Below, in pieces: positions 1-9,068 of a DNA stretch of 38,965 nucleotides. Position 1 is the stretch's first letter, and each line of letters opens with the position of its first letter. Origin of the DNA: an uncultured Lachnospiraceae bacterium (lineage in GTDB: Bacteria > Bacillota > Clostridia > Lachnospirales > Lachnospiraceae); the NCBI GenBank assembly GCA_946534785.1, contig CAMNCY010000006.1:1-38965 (forward strand), written 5' to 3'. The position numbers were made by a program, and so were the translations under genes. The notes under the pieces are model-generated. The model was not told where the DNA came from and made no database searches. It saw only the letters and a program-made list of their open reading frames with translations.

Positions 1-872
1 AGGGTCTGAAAGCCGACGCCGTCCGCATAGGCGGCGGAATCGAGCCAGGCCAGGATTCTCTGGCTGCGGAAGTTCCCTTCCCCGATACTGTTGACCGCCC
101 GGTAGACCCAAAGGGCCGCGGCACCGATAACGCCGAAGCCGAGGACGAAGAATTTCAGGTAATCCTTGCTGGCGACGAAAAGCATACCGGCCGCGATCGC
201 GGCGACAATAATCGCAGAACTCAGGTTCCTTGTGATCACATAGATCAGGACGACATGGAGCATCGCAGGCATCATGACGTAGATTGCCCCCTTGATGGTC
301 TTCAGGTTATTCTCGCTGATTCTGGTGATGATAACGGCCGTAACAATGATCACGGCGATCTTGGCGATCTCCGCCGGCTGGAGCGAGAGCGGGCCGATAT
401 AGATCCACCGTTTTGCACCGTTTCTGGTGACGCCGATGAACTGGACCAGGACGACGAGTACGACGGAGGCCAGATAGATCAGGGTGCTCATTTTCTCATA
501 TACATGGTAGTTCAACCGTGAAACAAAGACCATGAAGCCGAGTCCGATGATCGTGGAAAGCAGCTGATGCTTCAGATAATAGGCCGCATCTCCTCCGTAT
601 TCCAGGGCCGACTCGTAGGAACTGGTAGAATACAGGATGACCAGTCCGAAGATCAGAAGGAAAATAACGACAAAGATCAGGGTGTAATCCCGGAGAGTGT
701 CTTTGGAACCCGTTCCGGACAGGAGCGTAAATCTCCTCGAAGCCGTCCTCGCAGGGGCGTGTTTCACCGCGGCAGCAGGCCTTGCGGCCATTCCCTGTTT
801 TGCTGCCGGATGATTCCTGGATGCAGGACGGTTCACACTGCCCTTTCTGTTGTTATTCCTGCGGTTTGCCAT
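1..872 (-). CDS. ftsW: Cell division / peptidoglycan glycosyltransferase FtsW (SEDS family), C-terminus truncated by window start
   Basis: Minus-strand translation from ATG at 872 is open to the window edge: MANRRNNNRKGSVNRP...DYTLIFVVIFLLIFGLVILYSTSSYESA...RNGAKRWIYIGPLSLQPAEIAKIA... This is a SEDS signature. It follows mraY in a dcw cluster. Not in the ORF track because it is truncated. Confidence 0.9.
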   Translation of the reverse strand, partial: MANRRNNNRKGSVNRPASRNHPAAKQGMAARPAAAVKHAPARTASRRFTLLSGTGSKDTLRDYTLIFVVIFLLIFGLVILYSTSSYESALEYGGDAAYYLKHQLLSTIIGLGFMVFVSRLNYHVYEKMSTLIYLASVVLVVLVQFIGVTRNGAKRWIYIGPLSLQPAEIAKIAVIIVTAVIITRISENNLKTIKGAIYVMMPAMLHVVLIYVITRNLSSAIIVAAIAAGMLFVASKDYLKFFVLGFGVIGAAALWVYRAVNSIGEGNFRSQRILAWLDSAAYADGVGFQT

Positions 873-890
873 AGATCAATAACCCTGTTA

Positions 891-1856
891 TCACCAGAGG
901 CCCAGAAGACCGATGCAGGCGCAGACGACCGTCACGATCGTAAAGAGCGCGACGACCCTGACTTCTTCCCAGCCGCCCAGTTCAAAATGATGATGGATCG
1001 GTGCCATGCGGAAGAAGCGCTTGCCATGTGTCTTTCTGAAATACGTTACCTGAATGATCACCGATACGACTTCGATGAAATAGATAAAGCCGACGACCGG
1101 GATCAGAAGAGGGAGCTGAAGCATATAGGCAATGCCGACGACGAAACCGCCGAGGGCCAGTGACCCGGTATCTCCCATGAATACTTTTGCCGGGTGCGCA
1201 TTGTACAGAAGGAAGCCCAGAAGCGCCCCCGTCATTGCGCCGCATGCCGCGCCGGCGCCCGAACCCGCAAGCACCGCCGCGACCGTAAAGAACAGCGTGA
1301 CCGCGATCGTAACGCAGGACGCAAGTCCGTCCACACCGTCCGTGAAATTCGTTCCGTTGACCGTTGCCACGGCAATGAAGATCAGTGCCGGAAAAGCAAG
1401 AGGCCCCAGATTCAGGATCACATCCTTTGCAAAAGGTATTTTCATAGTGAGCGGGATATGATTGAAATGAACGACGATCAGCCCGAACACGATGGAGATA
1501 AGGATCTGAAAGAGCATCTTCTGCTTTACGCTGAGGCCGTCCGAACGTTTTTTGGTGACCTTGATAAAGTCATCCACAAAGCCCACTGCCCCGAATCCGA
1601 GGGTCATGAACAGGACCGGCAGGACCTCCGGACACCACGGGCTCATGATAAGACATGCGGCCGTAAAGCCCGCGAGGATCATGATCCCGCCCATATTGGG
1701 CGTTCCCGTCTTGGAAAGGTGCGTCTTGGGACCGTCGTCCCGCTCCGTCTGCTGGGCCTTGAGACGGATCAGCGCCGGGATCAGGGGTTTTCCCACTGCG
1801 GCGCTGACGGCCAGGCCGATCAGTAACGGTATGATGATATGTAAAAGCTGTTCCAT
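891..1856 (-). CDS. mraY: Phospho-N-acetylmuramoyl-pentapeptide-transferase MraY
   Basis: 321 aa; motifs KTGTPNMGG, FVDDFIKV, NFTDGVDGLA, NAHPAKVFMGDTGSLALGG, PIHHHFELGGW are diagnostic of MraY. Confidence 0.97.
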   Translation of the reverse strand: MEQLLHIIIPLLIGLAVSAAVGKPLIPALIRLKAQQTERDDGPKTHLSKTGTPNMGGIMILAGFTAACLIMSPWCPEVLPVLFMTLGFGAVGFVDDFIKVTKKRSDGLSVKQKMLFQILISIVFGLIVVHFNHIPLTMKIPFAKDVILNLGPLAFPALIFIAVATVNGTNFTDGVDGLASCVTIAVTLFFTVAAVLAGSGAGAACGAMTGALLGFLLYNAHPAKVFMGDTGSLALGGFVVGIAYMLQLPLLIPVVGFIYFIEVVSVIIQVTYFRKTHGKRFFRMAPIHHHFELGGWEEVRVVALFTIVTVVCACIGLLGLW

Positions 1857-1883
1857 GTATTCTCCTTAAGCTGTCAGGACCTT

Positions 1884-4640
1884 TTACTGCTGTCCCTCTG
1901 CCGGCTGCGGGGTCTCTTCCGCAGGTGCGGGCTCTTCCGCAGGTGCGGGAGCCTCCTGTGCCGGTGCGGGCTCCTCTGCGGGTGCCGGCTGTTCTTCTGC
2001 AGGTGCCGGTGTCTCCTCCGCGGGTGCCGGTGCCTGTTCTTCCTGCTGCGCAGGAGCCTCGGTCTGTGTTTCCTGTCCGGGCGCCTGCGGCTCCGTTCCC
2101 GCTGCGGTCGACTCTTCCGTATCCGTGCCCATGACGGTATCGCCATAGACATAACCGGTGTCGGGATCGATGAGTTTCCCGGTATCGGGCTGGATATAGT
2201 TTCCGGTCTCAGGATCCATCGGATACTGTTTCCAGCTTCCGCCGGAGTACTGATCTATAATACCATCCCCGTCAATATCTATGCCCTTCGGAGCCACCTG
2301 CGTGATATCCGTCACGCCCTCCGGCGGCTTGTCGGAGTCGATGACGCCGTCGTTGTCCGTATCGTAGAAGTCCGCTCTTCCGTCACCGTTGGTATCCACC
2401 GCATCCGCAAAGCCGTCGCCGTTCGCATCGACCGGGATATCGGCAATGCCGTCCCCGTTTCCGTCGACGGAATCCATAATGCCGTCGCCGTTGGTATCCA
2501 GGTTCAGGACAAGCGCCTTGGGCAGCTTGGAGATCGTGCCCGCGCCATAGGCCAGCGTATTGTCCAGATTCATGTCGAGAAGCTCCTGCTCCTCTTTCTG
2601 GGAAAGCGGTTCCGTCATGTAAATATTCAGATACGGAAGGATCTCTGTCAAGACCTTGCGTACGATCCTGGTCGCATACTTGGCATCATCCTGCATGGGC
2701 GTATTGCATCTGTCCACAACGACGTAGATCGCGATCTGGGGATTCTCTGCCGGCGCATATCCCATAAAGGAAACGACATATTCCCGGTTTCCGCGGGGCA
2801 GTGTTTCCGCCGTTCCCGTTTTTCCGCCGATCATGTAGCCGGCAGGCCTTGCCGTGTGGCCGGTTCCGTTATCTCCGGCAACGACCGCGAGAGTCGCTTC
2901 CCGGACCTTGGCGCTTGTCGTCTCCGAAACGGTCCTTTTAAGGAGCCGGGGCTCGATCGTCTTGATCGTCGCACCGCCGGCGCTCGTGATCTTGCTCACG
3001 ATATGCGGCTCATAATAATAGCCGCCGTTGACAAGGGAGGAGAACGCCGTGATCATCTGGATCATCGTCACGTCGAAGTTCTGGCCGAAGGAATTGGTCG
3101 CAAGGTCCGCAACGCCCATTTTCTCCTCGGGAATAAGGAGCGTGTCCGTTCTTGCTTCATCCGCAAGGTCGATATTGGTCCGAAGTCCGAAGCCGAAGAT
3201 CCGCTGGAACTTGCAGAAATTCTCGATCCCCGTCATTTCCGCCATCTGCATCAGGGCAACGTTGCAGGAGCGCTCGATGGCCTGGTCGACCGTCAGGAGT
3301 CCGTCACCGTCCGTATTATGGCACTTGATGGGCCAGCCTCCCACATTCAGCCGTCCGCCGCACATAAAGGTCTCATCGCCCTCCATGGCGCCGGATTCCA
3401 GGCCGGCCGCCAGGGTAAAGGGCTTTGCCACCGATCCCGGCTCATAATAGTTGGAGACGCAGAAATTCGTCCACAGATAATTCAGGTACCGGGACTGCTC
3501 TTCCTGGGTATCCAGGGCATCCACATCTTCCTGCGTCATATATTCGTCCGTCGGCTCGTCCCGCTCGTTCAGGACGGGAAGGCCCACGATCCTTGACAGG
3601 TCATAGGGATCCGAAAGGTCATAATTCGGATAGCTGGCCATTCCCAGGATGTTGCCCGTATTGACCTCCTGCACGATACAGCCGACGTTGTTGGCGCCGT
3701 ACCCTTCATGCACGCTGCCTGCGTACTGATCGTTGAATTCCTTGAGATATTTTTCAATGATACTCTGGATGTTCGCATCCAGGGTAAGCTCGAGATTATT
3801 GCCGTCGACCGCTTCGATGATCGTTCTCTCAAGCGTGGATGTGTCATTAAGATATCCGTATTCTCTTCCGGGCGTGCCGTTAAGCACACTGTTATAGTAC
3901 TCCTCCAGGCCGAAGTTCCCCTGGTTGAGACTGTTGGAGAAGCCGATCACGTCGCAGGCCAGGGTCCCTCCCGGATATGAACGGATATAGGCCGGCTCAT
4001 AGACGATGCCCTGGATGTAATTGTTGGAGGTCACGACGGCAGCCGCCTCGTCGACCTGTTTCTTGAGCGCATCGTACCGGGAATCGGACTCATCGACCTC
4101 GGCGAGGGCATCCCGCAGTGAATGATAGTTTTCCCTTGCATCGATCTTCTGCTGGTCGAGTGCTGCCTTCTCGCTGTAGGGAAGATTCTTCTTGACGATG
4201 TAATACCGGTTTTCCGGATTGCTGCGGCAGTAGGCCTCCATCTCCTGGCGGTCCAGCCCGAGCCTTACCAGTTCTTCCATGGTCGGCTCCCAGTAAGAGC
4301 TGATGCCCTCATCGTTCTGGGGGCCATGGTTGATCTGGTAGGAATCGATCACCACATTGTAGACCAGGTCGCTGGTGGCCAGGATCGTCCCCTTGGCGTC
4401 TGTGATGGTGCCCCGCTTGAAGGGAAGCTCCCGGGAATCGTACAGCTGCTGGGAAAGGATCTGCCTTGTATATTCCTCTCCGTTATTGCGGTTGATCTCG
4501 ACAAGACGGAATATCAATACGGCAAAAGCCAGCAGTACCATAAAAAACAGTACTACCAGCTTCTTCTGCATTCTGTCTTCAAACAGTCTTATTCTGGACT
4601 TTTTATTCGGTTTCCTGTGATTTCTGCTGCTGTTTTCCAT
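1884..4640 (-). CDS. Class B penicillin-binding protein (FtsI/SpoVD-like transpeptidase) with unusual C-terminal DxNGDGxxD repeats and P/A/E-rich tail
   Basis: 918 aa; N-terminal TM (KKLVVLFFMVLLAFAVLIFRLVEI); transpeptidase motifs SVAK (SxxK), SCN (SxN), KTGTAE; dcw position between ftsL and mraY. C-terminus: DTNGDGIMDSVDGNGDGIADIPVDANGDGFADAVDTNGDGRADFYDTDNDGVIDS...IDIDGDGIIDQ, then APAPAEE repeats. Confidence 0.93.
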   Translation of the reverse strand: MENSSRNHRKPNKKSRIRLFEDRMQKKLVVLFFMVLLAFAVLIFRLVEINRNNGEEYTRQILSQQLYDSRELPFKRGTITDAKGTILATSDLVYNVVIDSYQINHGPQNDEGISSYWEPTMEELVRLGLDRQEMEAYCRSNPENRYYIVKKNLPYSEKAALDQQKIDARENYHSLRDALAEVDESDSRYDALKKQVDEAAAVVTSNNYIQGIVYEPAYIRSYPGGTLACDVIGFSNSLNQGNFGLEEYYNSVLNGTPGREYGYLNDTSTLERTIIEAVDGNNLELTLDANIQSIIEKYLKEFNDQYAGSVHEGYGANNVGCIVQEVNTGNILGMASYPNYDLSDPYDLSRIVGLPVLNERDEPTDEYMTQEDVDALDTQEEQSRYLNYLWTNFCVSNYYEPGSVAKPFTLAAGLESGAMEGDETFMCGGRLNVGGWPIKCHNTDGDGLLTVDQAIERSCNVALMQMAEMTGIENFCKFQRIFGFGLRTNIDLADEARTDTLLIPEEKMGVADLATNSFGQNFDVTMIQMITAFSSLVNGGYYYEPHIVSKITSAGGATIKTIEPRLLKRTVSETTSAKVREATLAVVAGDNGTGHTARPAGYMIGGKTGTAETLPRGNREYVVSFMGYAPAENPQIAIYVVVDRCNTPMQDDAKYATRIVRKVLTEILPYLNIYMTEPLSQKEEQELLDMNLDNTLAYGAGTISKLPKALVLNLDTNGDGIMDSVDGNGDGIADIPVDANGDGFADAVDTNGDGRADFYDTDNDGVIDSDKPPEGVTDITQVAPKGIDIDGDGIIDQYSGGSWKQYPMDPETGNYIQPDTGKLIDPDTGYVYGDTVMGTDTEESTAAGTEPQAPGQETQTEAPAQQEEQAPAPAEETPAPAEEQPAPAEEPAPAQEAPAPAEEPAPAEETPQPAEGQQ

Positions 4641-4665
4641 GAACAGAATTTTAATATCTTTTCGG

Positions 4666-5217
4666 TTACTTGTCTACTTTTGAGACCTGACGGACATAAT
4701 CCCCGATCTCGTTCTCGTAGCTGATCACCTGTCCCTCGTCTGCATAGGTCATTCCCAGCTCCGTGATCGCCCGGTACTTGATATCGTCCAGACTGATCCT
4801 TCCGTTGATATCATTCAGTGTCTGGTCATTCCTGACACGGATGTTGCTGAGCTCCTTCTCCAGGCCCGCGACTTCCTGTGTGACGCTGGTCAGCTGGTAC
4901 TGGAGGCTGCAGTATTTTACAAGGAACACGGACATGACGGAAAAGATCATGACCATAAAAACAACCAGCGCCGGATTCATGCGGCGGCTCTTCTCCCGGT
5001 TATAACGAGCCGCCATCCTGGCTCTGTTCAGCTCTTCTTCGCTGCGTCTTCTCCGGACGTCCGGGAGGCGCTGCGGCTGCACCTTCTGTGCGGCAGAACC
5101 GTAATTATAGTATGCGGAAGCCTTCGCATAACGCGCCGCATTTCTTCCGCCGCCTGTGCGATTATCCTGTCTGTAGGACGAATTTCTCCCTCCTGCAGTA
5201 ATTCTTCTTCCTGCCAT
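4666..5217 (-). CDS. ftsL: FtsL/DivIC-like septum formation initiator protein
   Basis: 183 aa; basic N-terminal cytoplasmic region, one TM (NPALVVFMVMIFSVMSVFLVKY), coiled-coil (YQLTSVTQEVAGLEKELSNIRVRNDQTLNDI); located between rsmH and the PBP gene. Confidence 0.8.
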   Translation of the reverse strand: MAGRRITAGGRNSSYRQDNRTGGGRNAARYAKASAYYNYGSAAQKVQPQRLPDVRRRRSEEELNRARMAARYNREKSRRMNPALVVFMVMIFSVMSVFLVKYCSLQYQLTSVTQEVAGLEKELSNIRVRNDQTLNDINGRISLDDIKYRAITELGMTYADEGQVISYENEIGDYVRQVSKVDK

Positions 5218-5252
5218 AACTCATATCCCCCGCCTGTAGTGTCAGCGCTTTC

Positions 5253-6188
5253 TCATGCCTTCTCAAAAACACGGAGTTTCGCGCTTGCGCTTCGTTTATT
5301 GCGCTCCAGCTCTTCCCTGCCGGGAAGGACTGCTTTTCTGGTGATCTGTTTTCCCCTCGATACCTTGCCGCATACGCAGACCGGAAATTCCGGCGGGCAT
5401 GTACACGGCGATTCGTTTCTGCGGAACGCGTTCTTGACGATCCTGTCTTCCAGAGAGTGGAAGGTGATGATCGCAAGCCGTCCTCCCGGTGCCAGGACTC
5501 CGATCAGTCTGTCTATGGAGTCCTCCAGGACATCCAGTTCCCGGTTGCAGGCGATCCGCACCGCCTGGAAGGTCCTCTTGCAGGGATTTCCTCCCTTTAC
5601 CTGCATCTTTGCGGGAATGCTCCTGCGGATGATCGCCGCAAGTTCTCCCGTTGTCTCAAGAGGTTTTTCCTCTCTTGCCTTTACGATGTTGGCCGCGATC
5701 TTTCCGGCGAATTTCTCTTCTCCGTAATCCCGGATGATCCGGAAAAGCTCTTTCTCCGGCCATTCGTTCAGGATGTTCCTTGCGCTTACGGCCCCCTCCT
5801 GGTCCATCCGCATGTCCAGCGGCTCATCCCGGTTATAGGAGAAACCTCTTTCCGGATTGTCCAGCTGGAAGGAGGAAACTCCCAGGTCCAGCAGGATCCC
5901 GTCAACGCTTTCGATTCCCATTCCGGCAAGGATCTCCGGAATGTTTTCATAATTGCTCTTTACGATCGTTACTCTGTCGTGGAACGCCGTAAGGCGCGCG
6001 GCCGCTGCCGCAATCGCGTCTTTGTCCTGATCCACACCGATCAATCGTCCGCCTTCCGTTAGCCGGGTCGCGATCTCATGGGAGTGACCGGCGCCTCCTA
6101 GCGTTCCGTCCACATAGATTCCATCTGGTCTGATATGCAGGTATTCAATGACTTCATTGAACAAGACCGGTTCATGCTGAAATTCCAT
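5253..6188 (-). CDS. rsmH: 16S rRNA (cytosine(1402)-N(4))-methyltransferase RsmH
   Basis: 311 aa; [76 protein letters not shown] are RsmH/MraW signatures. Confidence 0.97.
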   Translation of the reverse strand: MEFQHEPVLFNEVIEYLHIRPDGIYVDGTLGGAGHSHEIATRLTEGGRLIGVDQDKDAIAAAAARLTAFHDRVTIVKSNYENIPEILAGMGIESVDGILLDLGVSSFQLDNPERGFSYNRDEPLDMRMDQEGAVSARNILNEWPEKELFRIIRDYGEEKFAGKIAANIVKAREEKPLETTGELAAIIRRSIPAKMQVKGGNPCKRTFQAVRIACNRELDVLEDSIDRLIGVLAPGGRLAIITFHSLEDRIVKNAFRRNESPCTCPPEFPVCVCGKVSRGKQITRKAVLPGREELERNKRSASAKLRVFEKA

Positions 6189-6200
6189 TTTTCATACCCG

Positions 6201-6650
6201 TCAGATCTGGAACCCGTTCGCAAGCAGGTTTGCCGCGATGGAACTGATACGTTCCTTCGAGATCTTCTGCTTGTGCAGTTCATAGGTCTCTTCATCCCAG
6301 AGCTCGGCTCTGGTCCCGGTGCCGACAAAGGTGACGTTCTTCTCGAGTCCGCCCGCTGTGCGGAGCTGCTGCGGAAGGAGGATCCTTCCCTGCTTGTCGA
6401 TCTCCACCTCCAGTGTCCTGGATTCGTAATAACGGATCAGTTCACGAACTTCCGCCGTATTGGTCGGCAGGCTTTTGAGCTTTCCTTCGAATTCTCTCCA
6501 GCTGTCCATGTCGTAGATGATCAGGCATTCGTCCAGACCTTCTCCGATCATGAACCTGGTCCCCAGGATGTCCCGGAACCTGGAGGGAACGCTCAGCCTT
6601 CCCTTCGCGTCCAGCGTATGATGATATTCTCCGTTAAAGAATCCCGACAT
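6201..6650 (-). CDS. mraZ: Transcriptional regulator / division protein MraZ
   Basis: MSGFFNGEYHHTLDAKGRLSVPSRFRDILG...YYESRTLEVEIDKQGRILLPQQLR. Start chosen at the internal Met (6650); the longer ORF start at 6728 would run through the candidate operator. Confidence 0.95.
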   Translation of the reverse strand: MSGFFNGEYHHTLDAKGRLSVPSRFRDILGTRFMIGEGLDECLIIYDMDSWREFEGKLKSLPTNTAEVRELIRYYESRTLEVEIDKQGRILLPQQLRTAGGLEKNVTFVGTGTRAELWDEETYELHKQKISKERISSIAANLLANGFQI

Positions 6651-6696
6651 CGCCGACCCGCGTTCCTTTCTGCACCGGCTGCTTTCCTTCGTTTCA

Positions 6697-6743
6697 TCCC
6701 ACTTTAACGAACTTTGTGGGTCAATCATGGGAATTCATCCCAC
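6697..6743 (-). promoter_or_regulatory. Candidate MraZ-binding operator upstream of mraZ (GTGGGA repeats)
   Basis: Minus strand: GTGGGATGAATTCCCATGATTGACCCACAAAGTTCGTTAAAGTGGGATGAA. Two direct GTGGGATGAA copies 41 bp apart, plus inverted TGGGA-N5-TCCCA (6728-6742) and CCCAC. Confidence 0.6.
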
Positions 6744-6798
6744 AATGTAGTTATATAATACTACTTTTCCCCTCTGCAATCAATAGAAAAGAGCATAA

Positions 6799-6868
6799 AA
6801 AAACGGCATTTTTCCGTGAAAATTCAAGCTTTTTTAAGCCCGGATCTTCGGCGGAAAATGCCGTTTTG
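6799..6868 (-). terminator. Putative intrinsic terminator after lgt
   Basis: Inverted repeat AAAACGGCATTTTTCCG (about 6799-6816) / CGGAAAATGCCGTTTT (6852-6867); on the minus strand the stem is followed by a T run. Confidence 0.7.
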
Positions 6869-6902
6869 CCGTTTGGGTAAGTTATTCGGTTTTGTATCGG
6901 TT

Positions 6903-7841
6903 TTATGTGCCGGAATCGACCTTTTCTTCCGTTTTTTCCACAGGGGCCGCATCCTGCGCGGAAATGCCGGGGATCTTTCCCGCCTTCCACATCCGGAAGC
7001 AGACGATCTCCAGGATCGCCGATGCCGCCATCAGTACGATGCTCAGGACCATGGAGACCGGGATCTTCGTCCCTTCAAAATACAGCTGGTCCGTCCGGAT
7101 GAATTCGATCCAGGCGCGCCCGAGCCCGTATCCGAAGAAATACAGGAAGGTCATCTCCCCGTTGAACCGCCTGTATTTCAGAAGAAAGAGCATGATAAGA
7201 AGAAGCGCCGTATTCCAGAGGCCTTCATAGAGGAAGGTGGGATGGACCTGGATATAATTCGTCCCTTCCGCAATATGCGCCGCAATGCTCTCCGAGATGT
7301 CCCTCGCCCGGACCGCCTCGACGGGAAGCCGCATGGCCAGCAGGGAATCCGTGTATTCGCCGAAGACTTCCCTGTTGAAGAAGTTCCCCCAGCGGCCGAT
7401 GATCTGCCCGAGGACGAGTCCGAATACACAGCAGTCCAGAAGGCGCAGAGGATCGACCTTCTTCACCCTGCAGTAGATGATGATCATGGTGACGCAGGCG
7501 ATGACCCCGCCGTAAATGGCAAGTCCGCCGCCCCGGAGATTGAAGATCTGCAGCAGGTTCTGCGAATAGTAATCCCAGAAAAAGATCACATAATAGATCC
7601 TGGCGCCCACAATGGCGAACACAATGATCCAGATGGAAATATCCCAGATGATATCCGGATCCCATCCCGTTTTCTTCGCGATATGCGCTGCCATCGCAAG
7701 TCCCAGGAGCATGGCGGATGCCACCAGTATTCCGTAGAGCGCGATACTGAAATTCCCGATCATGAGAGTCTGCGGGACATTCCGCAGATAGAGCCCCAGG
7801 TGCGGGAACGCAATATCCTTTACGTCCATAATTTCCTGCAT
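6903..7841 (-). CDS. lgt: Prolipoprotein diacylglyceryl transferase Lgt
   Basis: 312 aa; membrane protein with GRWGNFFNREVFG and HPTFLYEGLWN signatures. Confidence 0.96.
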   Translation of the reverse strand: MQEIMDVKDIAFPHLGLYLRNVPQTLMIGNFSIALYGILVASAMLLGLAMAAHIAKKTGWDPDIIWDISIWIIVFAIVGARIYYVIFFWDYYSQNLLQIFNLRGGGLAIYGGVIACVTMIIIYCRVKKVDPLRLLDCCVFGLVLGQIIGRWGNFFNREVFGEYTDSLLAMRLPVEAVRARDISESIAAHIAEGTNYIQVHPTFLYEGLWNTALLLIMLFLLKYRRFNGEMTFLYFFGYGLGRAWIEFIRTDQLYFEGTKIPVSMVLSIVLMAASAILEIVCFRMWKAGKIPGISAQDAAPVEKTEEKVDSGT

Positions 7842-7853
7842 GAAGGATACCTC

Positions 7854-8951
7854 TTATACGTTGAAGCGGAACAGGATCACGTCGCCGTCCTTCACGACAT
7901 AGTCCTTTCCCTGCATGCCGACAAGGCCCTTTTCACGGGCAGCGGCAAGAGATCCTTCCCGTAAGAGGACCTCGTAATTGACGACTTCCGCCTTGATGAA
8001 ACCGCGTTCGAAATCCGTATGGATCTTGCCCGCAGCCTGGGGCGCCTTCGTGCCGATCTTGATCGTCCATGCCCTGGTCTCATCTTCGCCCGCTGTCAGG
8101 AAGCTCATGAGGCCCAGCGTCGAATAGCTTGCCTTTACCAGCTTGTCAAGGCCCGACTCGGAAAGTCCCAGGTCCTCCAGGAAGACCTTCTTGTCCTCCT
8201 CGTCCAGCTCGGAGATCTCGGCTTCGATCTTGGCACAGATAACGAACACTTCACTCCCGTTCTCCGCCGCATATTCCCGGACCTTCGCAACGCCCGCATT
8301 GGAAGCGCCGTCATCCGCAAGGTCGTCCTCCGAAACATTGCAGGCATAGATCACGGGCTTTGCCGTAAGAAGGGAAAAGCCCCGGAGGAGCTTCTCTTCC
8401 TCTTCATCCTCCACTTCCAGGGCAGAGGCCGGCTTTCCGTTCTCCAGAAGGTCCTTGACCCGGTTCAGGAGGGCCAGCTCCTTCGCCGCCTCCTTGTCCA
8501 TGCGGGCCGTTCTTGCCACCTTGGAGATACGTCTCTCCAGGACCTCCAGGTCCGCAAAGATCAGTTCCATGTTGATCGTCTCGATATCCCTTAAAGGATC
8601 GACCGTGCCGTCCACATGCGTGACATTCTCATCTTCAAAGCAGCGCACGACGTGCACGATCGCGTCCGTTTCCCGGATATTGGCAAGGAACTGGTTGCCC
8701 AGGCCCTCACCCTTGGAGGCGCCCTTGACAAGCCCTGCGATATCCACGAATTCGATCACGGCAGGCGTCACCTTTTTGGAATGATACATATCGCCCAGAA
8801 GCCGGATCCTCTCATCCGGTACGGGCACGATCCCGACATTCGGATCGATGGTGCAGAAAGGATAGTTCGCGACATCCGCGCCTGCCTTTGTAAGTGAATT
8901 GAAAAGTGTACTCTTCCCGACGTTCGGGAGACCGACGATACCGAGTTTCAT
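7854..8951 (-). CDS. ychF: Redox-regulated ATPase / GTPase YchF (OLA1 family)
   Basis: 365 aa; MKLGIVGLPNVGKSTLFNSLTKAGADVANYPFCTIDPNVG start and KDYVVKDGDVILFRFNV C-terminal TGS domain. Confidence 0.97.
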   Translation of the reverse strand: MKLGIVGLPNVGKSTLFNSLTKAGADVANYPFCTIDPNVGIVPVPDERIRLLGDMYHSKKVTPAVIEFVDIAGLVKGASKGEGLGNQFLANIRETDAIVHVVRCFEDENVTHVDGTVDPLRDIETINMELIFADLEVLERRISKVARTARMDKEAAKELALLNRVKDLLENGKPASALEVEDEEEEKLLRGFSLLTAKPVIYACNVSEDDLADDGASNAGVAKVREYAAENGSEVFVICAKIEAEISELDEEDKKVFLEDLGLSESGLDKLVKASYSTLGLMSFLTAGEDETRAWTIKIGTKAPQAAGKIHTDFERGFIKAEVVNYEVLLREGSLAAAREKGLVGMQGKDYVVKDGDVILFRFNV

Positions 8952-9005
8952 TCTATTGTTTATCTCCTTTACAGATGGCTCATTTTAGATAGACTGACCC
9001 TTCAA

Positions 9006-9033
9006 ATTATATTCGCAACTGGGAAAAATGCAA
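9006..9033 (-). promoter_or_regulatory. Putative sigma-A promoter for ychF
   Basis: Minus strand TTGCAT-N16-TATAAT upstream of ychF. Confidence 0.6.
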
Positions 9034-9068
9034 CATTTCCGCCCTCGGGGATTTTCCTTTCTCCCGGT

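Noticed and set aside
2137-2225. Sortase anchoring signal in the PBP tail
   Set aside because: PxTG motifs are internal, not LPxTG-like, and are followed by a hydrophilic P/A/E tail rather than a hydrophobic segment and positive charges.
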